From: Citricoccus sp. WCRC_4
Lineage (GTDB): Bacteria; Actinomycetota; Actinomycetes; Actinomycetales; Micrococcaceae
Length of the DNA: 21,688 nucleotides
Assembly (NCBI GenBank): GCA_026645375.1
Contig: JAPFFX010000318.1
Coordinates: forward strand, 1-21,688
Direction of reading: 5' to 3'
The notes under the pieces are model-generated. The model saw only the letters and a list, made by a program, of their open reading frames with translations, was not told the origin of the DNA and did no database searches. Of this stretch, positions 6,500-12,703 are shown piece by piece (position 1 is the first letter of the stretch; the number at the start of each line of letters is the position of its first letter). A program made the position numbers and the translations under genes.

Positions 6500-7307
6500 A
6501 GGTCCGGGTGTGCCGAAGGAACCCGCGCAGCACCTCGACGAACTTCTCCGGCTCCTGCGAGTGCACCCAGTGGCCGGCCTCGCGGATGGTCACCCGGTGG
6601 GTCCTGGGGAACAGCGCGCGCATGATGGGTGCGTACTCGTCCCGGACGTAGTCCGACCGGCCACCGGCCACCCAGAGCACCGGCCCGTCGTAGACCGCGT
6701 CACCGGCGTCCGGGAAGCCACCGATCGCGTCCAGGCTGGACCGCAGCAGCTCCAGGTTCGGCTCCCAGTGGAAGCCGTCCCGTCCGCTCCGCAGGTTCTG
6801 GAGCAGGAACAGCCGCGTGGTGTCCCACGGGATGGGCTCCTTCAGGGCCTCGTCCGCGTCCGATCGCCGCTCGAGCGCGGACAGGTCCACGGCCGCGAGG
6901 CTGTCCAGGAGGTGGGCGAACTCGCCCTCCGCGCCCCCGGCCTGGGTGGGTGCGATGTCCACCACGACCAGCCGGGAGACCAGGTCCGGGTGGCGCAGTG
7001 CCAACACCATGGCCACCTTGCCCCCCATGGAGTGCCCGACGACGGCGACCGGGCCCTCCGCGGCGAAGTCGTCGCGGAGGGCCCGGGCCAGGGAGTCGGC
7101 CATCTGCCGGTAGTCCACCGTGTCGGTCCAGTCGGACTGTCCGTGGTTGGGCAGGTCCACCAATAGGCTCCGGTGGTCGGGCACCAGGTCCTTGGCGATC
7201 CTGGTGAAGTTCTTGCCCCGCCCGAACAGGCCGTGCAGGAAGACCACGCGGTCACCGCGGTCGCCGATGGCAGTGGTGTGCAGGGAACTCGTCTGGATGT
7301 CAGCCAC
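6498..7307 (-). CDS. Alpha/beta fold hydrolase (YbfF/ABHD11-like)
   Basis: A 269-residue alpha/beta hydrolase. The oxyanion-hole region VVFLHGLFGRGKNF (21-34), the strand DLPNHGQSDW (51-60), the nucleophile elbow GHSMGG with Ser93, the acid in VAGGRSDYV (Asp219) and the histidine in EAGHWVHSQ (His246) form a complete catalytic triad. The DLPNHG and HSMGGK phrases are like those of YbfF esterases, which hydrolyse short acyl esters and thioesters; the true substrate is unknown. It has no signal peptide, so it is cytosolic. The start is a GTG at 7307, with TAGGCT ending 6 nt upstream and no ribosome-binding site, again suggesting a leaderless message. Its stop codon touches the GH15 remnant, so its original downstream neighbour was probably that gene. 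Confidence 0.9.
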   Translation of the reverse strand: MADIQTSSLHTTAIGDRGDRVVFLHGLFGRGKNFTRIAKDLVPDHRSLLVDLPNHGQSDWTDTVDYRQMADSLARALRDDFAAEGPVAVVGHSMGGKVAMVLALRHPDLVSRLVVVDIAPTQAGGAEGEFAHLLDSLAAVDLSALERRSDADEALKEPIPWDTTRLFLLQNLRSGRDGFHWEPNLELLRSSLDAIGGFPDAGDAVYDGPVLWVAGGRSDYVRDEYAPIMRALFPRTHRVTIREAGHWVHSQEPEKFVEVLRGFLRHTRT

Positions 7308-7313
7308 AGCTTG

Positions 7314-7319
7314 AGCCTA
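7314..7319 (-). promoter_or_regulatory. -10 box TAGGCT of a leaderless promoter for the alpha/beta hydrolase gene
   Basis: TAGGCT on the minus strand ends 6 nt before the GTG at 7307. It lies in the 19-nt gap after the upstream SRPBCC gene, so the hydrolase may be transcribed separately from that operon. No -35 is recognisable. Confidence 0.45.
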
Positions 7320-7326
7320 GGTGAGC

Positions 7327-8301
7327 TCAGGCGGCGGCGAGGACCTCCGACTCGAGCCGGGCGTAACTGGCCTCCATGCCCTCGGCCATGCCGGTGCCCA
7401 GGACGGTCTCGCGCAGGCCCTCGGGGAAGGTCATGAGCAGGGACAGCAGGGTGCCGCCCTCGACCTCGGTGAGGGTGAGTTCGTTGACCACCGGCGGGCC
7501 GTCCTGGCCGGTCATCGACTCCGTGGTGACCACACGGTGCGGGGCCTCGACCTCCAGCACCTCACCCGTGAAGCCGAACCGGTCCTCGCCTCCCTCCCGC
7601 TCCCACTCGTACCGATAGGTGTCCCCGACGGCGGTGCCGACCTCGCAGACCGGCATGGACCAGCCGTCAGGACCCAGCTGCCAGCGCCTGAGCAGCTCCG
7701 GGTCGTGGTGAGCCCGCCAGACCTGCTCCTTGGTCCCCCGGATGACCCGGCTGAGCCGTGCCTGGTCGTGCCCGATCAACTGGGTCCGCACCGACTGTCC
7801 CGCGGCGAAGGACTCCAGGTCGGCCAGGACGGCGTCCATCTGGCCCATGGCGGACAGGGTGCCCTCCTCCATGCCCATCCCCAGCAACTGCTCGAGCTGC
7901 TCGGCCGAGTCGAAGTGGGTCGTGGTGGTCACCCGGGAGCCGGCGTCCGTCTCCTCGAAGGTGAAGACCATGCGCATGGTCGGCATCTCCTCGTTCTTCG
8001 ACCCGTCCTCGGCGCGGAAGCCGTCCAGCACCTCGAAGGAACGGCCGGGATCGACGGCGAGGTACTCGAAGTACCCACCGGCCTGCTCCCCGTCCGGTCC
8101 GGTCATGTAGTAATGCGACTCACCGCCGGGATAGAGGTCGTGCCGGGTGAAGGTGGCCGGCCAGTCGACCGGGCCCCAGAACCGCTCCAGCTGGCGCGGG
8201 TCCGCGTAGGCGTCCCAGAGCCGGCGGACGGGAACGGGGAATTCGGCCACGATGGTCATGGTCAGGGCACTGGGGTCCTTGGAGACATCGATGACAGGCA
8301 T
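7327..8301 (-). CDS. SRPBCC domain-containing protein with two tandem AHSA1 domains
   Basis: A 324-residue protein made of two AHSA1/START-like (SRPBCC) domains. The first begins near residue 14 with TIVAEFPVPVRRLWDAYADP, then FWGPVDWPATF and the C-terminal helix EGTLSAMGQMDAVLADLE. The second starts about residue 175 with RLSRVIRGTKEQVWRAHHDPELLRRWQLGP and ends with GMAEGMEASYARLESEV. These domains form a hydrophobic cavity that binds small lipophilic ligands; no enzyme activity is established. The ATG at 8301 is supported by AAAGG about 7 nt upstream. It lies 43 nt after the ArsR-type regulator gene and is probably co-transcribed with it under the 8774-8791 operator. That is the common ArsR-AHSA1 arrangement, although single-domain versions are more usual. 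Confidence 0.92.
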   Translation of the reverse strand: MPVIDVSKDPSALTMTIVAEFPVPVRRLWDAYADPRQLERFWGPVDWPATFTRHDLYPGGESHYYMTGPDGEQAGGYFEYLAVDPGRSFEVLDGFRAEDGSKNEEMPTMRMVFTFEETDAGSRVTTTTHFDSAEQLEQLLGMGMEEGTLSAMGQMDAVLADLESFAAGQSVRTQLIGHDQARLSRVIRGTKEQVWRAHHDPELLRRWQLGPDGWSMPVCEVGTAVGDTYRYEWEREGGEDRFGFTGEVLEVEAPHRVVTTESMTGQDGPPVVNELTLTEVEGGTLLSLLMTFPEGLRETVLGTGMAEGMEASYARLESEVLAAA

Positions 8302-8344
8302 GTCGGTGCCTTTCAGTCGGGGCGAGGCCGGGGTCAGGCGGGGG

Positions 8345-8743
8345 TCAGGGACTGCCGGGGGTCGCCGGGTCCTCGGGCGGTCCGCCGGCCGGGTCACCAT
8401 TCGGGTCACCGGCCAGCAGTGCGTCCAGGCGGTCGATCCGCCGGCGCCAGAGCTCCTCGTACTGATCCAGCAGGAGCTGGGCCTTGCGCAGGGTGTCGGG
8501 GTTGCCGCGGACGAGGCGTTCGCGGCCCTGTGGGTTCTTGTTCACGAGTCCCGCCGATTCGAGGACGGAGACGTGTTTCTGGACGGCCGCGAACGACATC
8601 TGGTACGCGGCGGCAAGGGCGGAGACGGTGATCTCCTCGGTGAGGGTCCGCCGGACGATGTCCCTCCGCGTCGCATCGGCGAGTGCCCGGAAGATCCGGT
8701 CCACCTCGTCGTCGCTCAGCGAGAGTGACGTGTGATCGCCCAC
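8345..8743 (-). CDS. ArsR-family winged-helix transcriptional regulator
   Basis: A 132-residue helix-turn-helix protein of the ArsR/SmtB superfamily. It opens DDEVDRIFRALADATRRDIVRRTL, a classic first helix pair, and the recognition region is TVSALAAAYQMSFAAVQKHVSVLESAGLV. No metal-binding Cys motif is visible, which fits the non-metal ArsR type that controls adjacent AHSA1 genes. The C-terminus is a low-complexity Gly/Pro/Asp tail (about 20 residues). The start is a GTG at 8743 with GGAGG 5 nt upstream. Its promoter region contains a perfect inverted repeat, so autoregulation is likely. The SRPBCC gene follows in the same operon. Confidence 0.93.
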   Translation of the reverse strand: MGDHTSLSLSDDEVDRIFRALADATRRDIVRRTLTEEITVSALAAAYQMSFAAVQKHVSVLESAGLVNKNPQGRERLVRGNPDTLRKAQLLLDQYEELWRRRIDRLDALLAGDPNGDPAGGPPEDPATPGSP

Positions 8744-8773
8744 CGTTGCCTCCTGGTGCTGCCCGGCTGGATA

Positions 8774-8791
8774 TACAACCGTATGGTTGTA
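8774..8791. promoter_or_regulatory. Operator: TACAACC-GTAT-GGTTGTA inverted repeat
   Basis: A perfect 7-bp inverted repeat with a 4-nt spacer lies 31 nt upstream of the ArsR-type gene's start and overlaps its probable -10 (TATATC/TTGTAT region). It is the most AT-rich stretch nearby. Its form and position suit an ArsR-family dimer that represses its own operon. This is inference from sequence; binding is not shown. Confidence 0.72.
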
Positions 8792-8870
8792 CGTTAGGGC
8801 GTGGCCCCCGTGGCGTCAACCCCTGCCGGCACGCACCGGCATCCGAGCCTGTGCACGCGCTGACCGCTTC

Positions 8871-8903
8871 CTGACCGCGACGCCCAGAGTGGGTTGCTAC
8901 GGT
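8871..8903 (+). promoter_or_regulatory. Putative promoter of the SurA-like lipoprotein gene
   Basis: TACGGT (8898-8903) could be a -10, giving a leader of about 27-30 nt that contains the AAAGGA ribosome-binding site at 8921-8926. Two copies of TGACCGC just upstream (8861-8867 and 8872-8878) may be regulatory or chance. No good -35 is seen. Confidence 0.33.
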
Positions 8904-8937
8904 GCCCGGGCCACCACCAGAAAGGACGGTCATCCTC

Positions 8938-9738
8938 ATGCGGAGGAAACTGCTCACCAGCGTCGCACTCGTCGGCTCGCTCCTGGCACTCGGTGCCTGC
9001 GGCAGCGCGGACGCCGAATCCACCACCGCCAGCACGGCCTCCACCGAGGCGGCCGGCGCGAGCCAGGCTGCGCCCGAGGGTGGCCAGGAGGCCATGCCGG
9101 AGCCTGACCTGAAGGAGATCCCGGACGTCGTCGCCACCGTCAACGGCGAGGAGATCTCCGGGAAGGACTTCTCGGGTGTCTACGAGTCCCAGTTCCAGCA
9201 GATGGCCCTTCAGGCCCAGATGTCCGGCCAGGACCTCGACCAGGACGCGTTGAAGAAGCAGACCCTGGACACCATGGTGGGCAGCGAACTGCTCGTCCAG
9301 GACGCCAGGGCCAGCGGGCACGAGGCCACGGACCAGGACGTCGACGCGCTGCTGGAGGAGACCGCGAAGTCCCAGCAGCTCGGCTCCGTCGACGAGCTCA
9401 TGGCCGCCTACAAGGAACGGGGTTTCGCCGAGGACCAGGTGCGTTCCGACGCCCGGAAGCAGGTGCTCATGACGGCCGCCATCGAGGAGATCGACGTCCC
9501 GAAGCCCACCGAGGCCGAACTGAAGAAGCTCTACGACCAGGCCGCCGCGGCCCAGCCCCCTGCCGAGGGCGGGGGTGGCGAGGCCTCCGGTGCGGAGGGT
9601 GCCCCCGCGGAGACCCCGGCCTTCGAGGACCTCAAGCCGCAGCTGGAACAGCAGGTGACGGCCCAGAAGCAGAACGAGGCCATCATGGAGCGCATGGAGG
9701 AACTGAAGAAGGGCGCGGACGTGGAGATCAAGCTCTGA
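8938..9738 (+). CDS. SurA N-terminal-domain lipoprotein (putative extracytoplasmic chaperone)
   Basis: A 266-residue predicted lipoprotein. MRRKLLTSVALVGSLLALGAC is a lipoprotein signal peptide with the lipidated Cys at residue 21, followed by a Ser/Thr/Ala/Glu-rich linker. The mature part begins VVATVNGEEISGKDFSGVYE, the SurA N-terminal opening strand, and continues through long amphipathic helices (QTLDTMVGSELLVQDARA, DVDALLEETAKSQQ). No complete parvulin rotamase domain is visible. An Ala/Pro/Gly/Glu-rich stretch (near 201-225) lies before a final coiled-coil helix ending in EIKL. It is probably a membrane-anchored chaperone for exported proteins. The ATG at 8938 is used because it directly precedes the signal peptide and AAAGGA lies upstream, though the 11-nt spacing is long. 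Its stop codon abuts that of the convergent SCO1664-family gene. Confidence 0.88.
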   Translation: MRRKLLTSVALVGSLLALGACGSADAESTTASTASTEAAGASQAAPEGGQEAMPEPDLKEIPDVVATVNGEEISGKDFSGVYESQFQQMALQAQMSGQDLDQDALKKQTLDTMVGSELLVQDARASGHEATDQDVDALLEETAKSQQLGSVDELMAAYKERGFAEDQVRSDARKQVLMTAAIEEIDVPKPTEAELKKLYDQAAAAQPPAEGGGGEASGAEGAPAETPAFEDLKPQLEQQVTAQKQNEAIMERMEELKKGADVEIKL

Positions 9739-10521
9739 TCAGATGAGCGGCCAGGGGAAGCGCATGCCGCTCGGGTCCTGGGGGAACCGCGGTGTGGTGA
9801 GCAGCTGGCGCACCCGCGCCTGCAGGGCATCGGCCTCACGCCAGTGGAGCAGGTCCGCCAGTTCCCCGGGCACCTCCTCGGCGAGCGGGGCGACATCGGC
9901 CACCAGCCCGGCGTCGACCTCCTCGCCGGCGAAGTCCCACATCACCGTGCGCAGCTTGTACGGTGCGGCGAAGCACAGTCCGTGGTCGATTCCCCACAGG
10001 CGCCCGTCCGTCCCGGCGAGCACGTGCCCGGCCTTGCGGTCGGCGTTGTTGGCCACGAGGTCGAACAGGGCCAGCCGGCGCAACTGGTCGACCACGGCGA
10101 GCGGATCCTCGGGGCCGGCCGGTCCCGCGAGCGCCACCGCATCCGCAGCGCCGTCCAGCAGGACGAAATAGTGCCGGTCCGGGTCGTGCTCGATGAACAG
10201 CTGCACCGACCCGACGCCGAAGGGGGCCTCCTCGCGCACGACCGTGGGCGGTACGAGGCCCCAGCCGAGCGCCTCGCTGAGCAGGAAGGCGGCGCTCTCG
10301 CGGCGGTGCAGCCCGGGCGGGAAGTCCCGCAGCGGACGTTCACCGAGCTGAGGCTTGTAGATGGCCCAGTGCTGCACCTCCCCGAGGGTGAGTTCGGCGA
10401 GGAAGGTCTCGTTGCTGCTGTTCACCATCCGGCCCAGCAGCTCGATCTCCCCGCACCGGAGCAGTTCCACGTCCGGGACGCGTGGTGCTCCCGCGGGATC
10501 GGGGGACACGTCGGCAGGCAC
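9739..10521 (-). CDS. SCO1664 family protein (PI3/4-kinase-like fold)
   Basis: A 260-residue protein of the actinobacterial SCO1664 family, distantly related to phosphatidylinositol 3/4-kinase-like proteins. Landmarks are NSSNETFLAEL, HWAIYKPQLGERPLRDFPPG (nucleotide-loop-like region with Lys), RRLALFDLVANNADRKAGHVL (kinase catalytic-loop-like, with the conserved Asn and Asp), LWGIDHGLCFA and the C-terminus FPWPLI. The family function is unknown; its kinase activity is inferred from fold only. The start is a GTG at 10521, 9 nt after the phosphomutase stop, so the two are co-transcribed. In many actinobacteria a DUF3090 gene lies between them and mshC lies nearby; neither is present here. The 3' end touches the convergent SurA-like gene with no gap. 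Confidence 0.9.
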   Translation of the reverse strand: MPADVSPDPAGAPRVPDVELLRCGEIELLGRMVNSSNETFLAELTLGEVQHWAIYKPQLGERPLRDFPPGLHRRESAAFLLSEALGWGLVPPTVVREEAPFGVGSVQLFIEHDPDRHYFVLLDGAADAVALAGPAGPEDPLAVVDQLRRLALFDLVANNADRKAGHVLAGTDGRLWGIDHGLCFAAPYKLRTVMWDFAGEEVDAGLVADVAPLAEEVPGELADLLHWREADALQARVRQLLTTPRFPQDPSGMRFPWPLI

Positions 10522-10530
10522 GGCGGGGAC

Positions 10531-11181
10531 CTAGGACGCCCGGAGCTCGGCCAGCGAGTCCTGCGTGGAGTTCACGGTCAGCACCACCGGGTCCTCACCG
10601 TGCCGGTAGGCGATGGCCGAGACGGAGCACGGGCCCACGCTCAGGCGCTGGAAGCGGTTCAGCGGAGTGCCCAGGGCATCGGACACGGCCACCCGGATGG
10701 GGTCCGCGTGGGAGAAGCACACGATCGTCCCGCCCGGATGGGCCCGCCGCAGCCGCAGCAGGGTGTGGGCCATCCGGTCCCGGATCTCCACGAAGCTCTC
10801 CCCGTTCGGGAAGCGGAACGCCTCGGGTTCGTGCTGGACGGTGTGCCACTCCGGCAGCCGTGCCAGGTCGGTCAGTGACCGACCGGTCCAGTCACCGAAC
10901 TCCCCCTCGATGAGCCCCGCCTCGGTGACGACCGGCACCCCGGTGCGCTCCGCCGTCGGGCCCGCGGTCTGCAGGGTGCGTTCCAGGGGCGAGGAGTACA
11001 CCGCGGTGACCGGCAGCTCGGCCAGTCGCCCGGCCACCCGGTCGGCCTGGCCCCGGCCGGCCTCGGACAGGTGCAGTCCCGGGGCACGGCCCGGCAGCAC
11101 CTGGCCGGTGGTGGGCGTCTGTCCGTGCCGCACCAGCAACAGCAGGGTGGGTGGCTCCGGGGTCTGGCTGTCCTGGTTCAT
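10531..11181 (-). CDS. Histidine phosphatase family protein, MSMEG_4193-type putative phosphomutase
   Basis: A 216-residue member of the phosphoglycerate-mutase-like histidine phosphatase superfamily. The motif LLVRHGQT has the catalytic His19; SSPLERTLQTA supplies the second Arg; EGEFGDWTG the acid; and FSHADPIR the second His. The GQVLPGRAPGLHLSEAGRGQA phrase is typical of the MSMEG_4193 group found next to SCO1664 genes. It is a cytosolic phosphatase or mutase; the substrate is unknown. The ATG at 11181 has TAGGCT ending 7 nt upstream and no ribosome-binding site, so the message is probably leaderless; a GTG codon sits immediately before it. It is first in a two-gene unit with the SCO1664-family gene and divergent from the MoxR-like ATPase gene. 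Confidence 0.92.
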   Translation of the reverse strand: MNQDSQTPEPPTLLLLVRHGQTPTTGQVLPGRAPGLHLSEAGRGQADRVAGRLAELPVTAVYSSPLERTLQTAGPTAERTGVPVVTEAGLIEGEFGDWTGRSLTDLARLPEWHTVQHEPEAFRFPNGESFVEIRDRMAHTLLRLRRAHPGGTIVCFSHADPIRVAVSDALGTPLNRFQRLSVGPCSVSAIAYRHGEDPVVLTVNSTQDSLAELRAS

Positions 11182-11188
11182 CACGGCC

Positions 11189-11194
11189 AGCCTA
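11189..11194 (-). promoter_or_regulatory. -10 box TAGGCT of a leaderless promoter for the phosphomutase unit
   Basis: Read on the minus strand, the hexamer ends 7 nt before the ATG at 11181. It is identical to the box at 7314-7319. It lies back to back with the ATPase promoter, giving a 76-nt divergent promoter region. Confidence 0.48.
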
Positions 11195-11221
11195 GGACTC
11201 GCCCGGGCCCCCGGACACCCC

Positions 11222-11250
11222 TCGACGCGTCCCGGGTGCGGGACTAGCGT
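11222..11250 (+). promoter_or_regulatory. Promoter of the AAA ATPase/VWA operon
   Basis: TCGACG (11222-11227) resembles a -35 and TAGCGT (11245-11250) a -10, with the ideal 17-nt spacing. The -10 ends 7 nt before the GTG at 11258, so transcription would start at the initiation codon. This is one of the better-formed promoters in the window. Confidence 0.58.
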
Positions 11251-11257
11251 GAGGACC

Positions 11258-12694
11258 GTGAGCACCCGTCCCGAGATCAGCACCCTGGCCGAGCTGCGCG
11301 CCTCCGGGCACCGCATGCGGACCCTGCGCGAGGAGATTCGCGAGAACCTGCTGGCCGCCCTGGCCGCGGGCGTGGACCCCTGGCCCGGACTGCACGGCTT
11401 CGGCACCACGGTCATCCCCCAGCTGGAGCGTGCACTGATCGCCGGGCACGACGTCGTCCTGCTCGGCGAGCGCGGGCAGGGCAAGACCCGGTTGCTGCGC
11501 ACCCTGAGCGGACTGCTCGACGAGTGGTCGCCCGTGATCGCCGGCTCGGAGCTCAACGAGCACCCCTATGAACCGATCACGGCCGAGTCCATCACGCGCG
11601 CCGCCACCGACGGCGACCAGCTCCCGGTCGACTGGCGGCACCGCTCCGAGCGGTACGTGGAGAAGCTCTCCACCCCGGACACCTCGGTGGCCGACCTCAT
11701 CGGGGACGTGGACCCGATGCGGGTGGCCGAGGGCCGGCGCCTGGGCGACCCGGAGACCATCCACTACGGACTGGTGCCCCGGGCCAACCGCGGGATCGTG
11801 GCCCTGAACGAGCTGCCGGACCTGGCCGAGCGGATCCAGGTGGCCCTGCTGAACGTCATGGAGGAGCGGGATATCCAGGTCCGCGGCTACGTGCTGCGCC
11901 TTCCGCTGGACGTGCTGGTGGTGGCCTCGGCCAACCCGGAGGACTACACCAATCGCGGCCGGATCATCACCCCGCTCAAGGACCGCTTCGGGGCGGAGAT
12001 CCGCACCCACTACCCGCTCGCGCTGTCCGATGAGATCGCCGTCATCCGGCAGGAGGCCCATCTGACGGCCGAGGTCCCGGACGTGCTGCTGGAGATCCTG
12101 GCCCGGTTCACCCGGGCCCTGCGCTCGTCCTCGGCGGTCAACCAGTCCTCGGGCGTCTCCGCGCGGTTCGCGATCGCCGGGGCCGAGACGATCGCGGCGG
12201 CGGCCCGCCACCGCGCCACGGTGCGCGGCGGTGGCACCGGCGGTCACGGCGACGGGGGCCAGGCCGGTGCCGACGACGCCGTCGCCCGGCTCGTGGACAT
12301 CGAGGCGGCGGTCGACGTGCTCGGCGGCAAGATCGAGTTCGAGTCCGGTGAGGAGGGGCGCGAGGACGAGATCCTCGAGCACCTGCTGCGCACCGCCACC
12401 GCGCAGGCGGTGCGCGAGCACTTCGCGGGGCTGGACCTGGCCCCGCTCGTGGACGCCTTCGACGGACACCGCACCATCACCACCGGGGAGCGGGTCACCG
12501 CCGAGGAGTTCCTCGCCGAGCTCCCGGAGCTGGAGGACCCGGGACTGTACGACGAGATCGCGTCCCGGGCCGGGGCCAACGGCACGTCCAGCCCGGGCCA
12601 CCGTGCCGGGGCCATCGAGCTCGCCCTGGAGGGGCTGTTCCTGGCCCGGGAGCTGTCCAAGGAGTCCGGGGACGGGCAGACCGTCTACGGCTGA
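11258..12694 (+). CDS. MoxR-like AAA+ ATPase (Mg-chelatase I-type)
   Basis: A 478-residue AAA+ protein. Walker A is GERGQGKTR (70-78). The Walker B strand is RGIVALNELPDL (178-189), with Asn-Glu in place of the more usual Asp-Glu. The following helix ERIQVALLNVMEERDIQVRGY and the sensor-1-like stretch VLVVASANPEDYTNRGRIITPLKDRFGAEIRTHYP are typical of the MoxR/chelatase-I group. A Gly-rich low-complexity insert (near 325-340) splits the C-terminal helical domain. Such ATPases remodel partners together with a VWA protein, and here the VWA gene follows after 9 nt. The partner substrate is unknown. The start is a GTG with a -10 box 7 nt upstream, so it is probably leaderless; GAGGA is too near to serve as a ribosome-binding site. 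Confidence 0.9.
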   Translation: MSTRPEISTLAELRASGHRMRTLREEIRENLLAALAAGVDPWPGLHGFGTTVIPQLERALIAGHDVVLLGERGQGKTRLLRTLSGLLDEWSPVIAGSELNEHPYEPITAESITRAATDGDQLPVDWRHRSERYVEKLSTPDTSVADLIGDVDPMRVAEGRRLGDPETIHYGLVPRANRGIVALNELPDLAERIQVALLNVMEERDIQVRGYVLRLPLDVLVVASANPEDYTNRGRIITPLKDRFGAEIRTHYPLALSDEIAVIRQEAHLTAEVPDVLLEILARFTRALRSSSAVNQSSGVSARFAIAGAETIAAAARHRATVRGGGTGGHGDGGQAGADDAVARLVDIEAAVDVLGGKIEFESGEEGREDEILEHLLRTATAQAVREHFAGLDLAPLVDAFDGHRTITTGERVTAEEFLAELPELEDPGLYDEIASRAGANGTSSPGHRAGAIELALEGLFLARELSKESGDGQTVYG

Positions 12695-12703
12695 GGAGAC
12701 ACC

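Noticed and set aside
8861..8878. Tandem TGACCGC repeats as a two-component regulator box
   Set aside because: Only two 7-nt copies 11 nt apart in GC-rich DNA; no matching regulator motif could be identified.
10613..11257. Plus-strand extension upstream of the AAA ATPase
   Set aside because: It is antisense to the phosphomutase. Homology to the ATPase begins after 11258, where a promoter and GTG are found.
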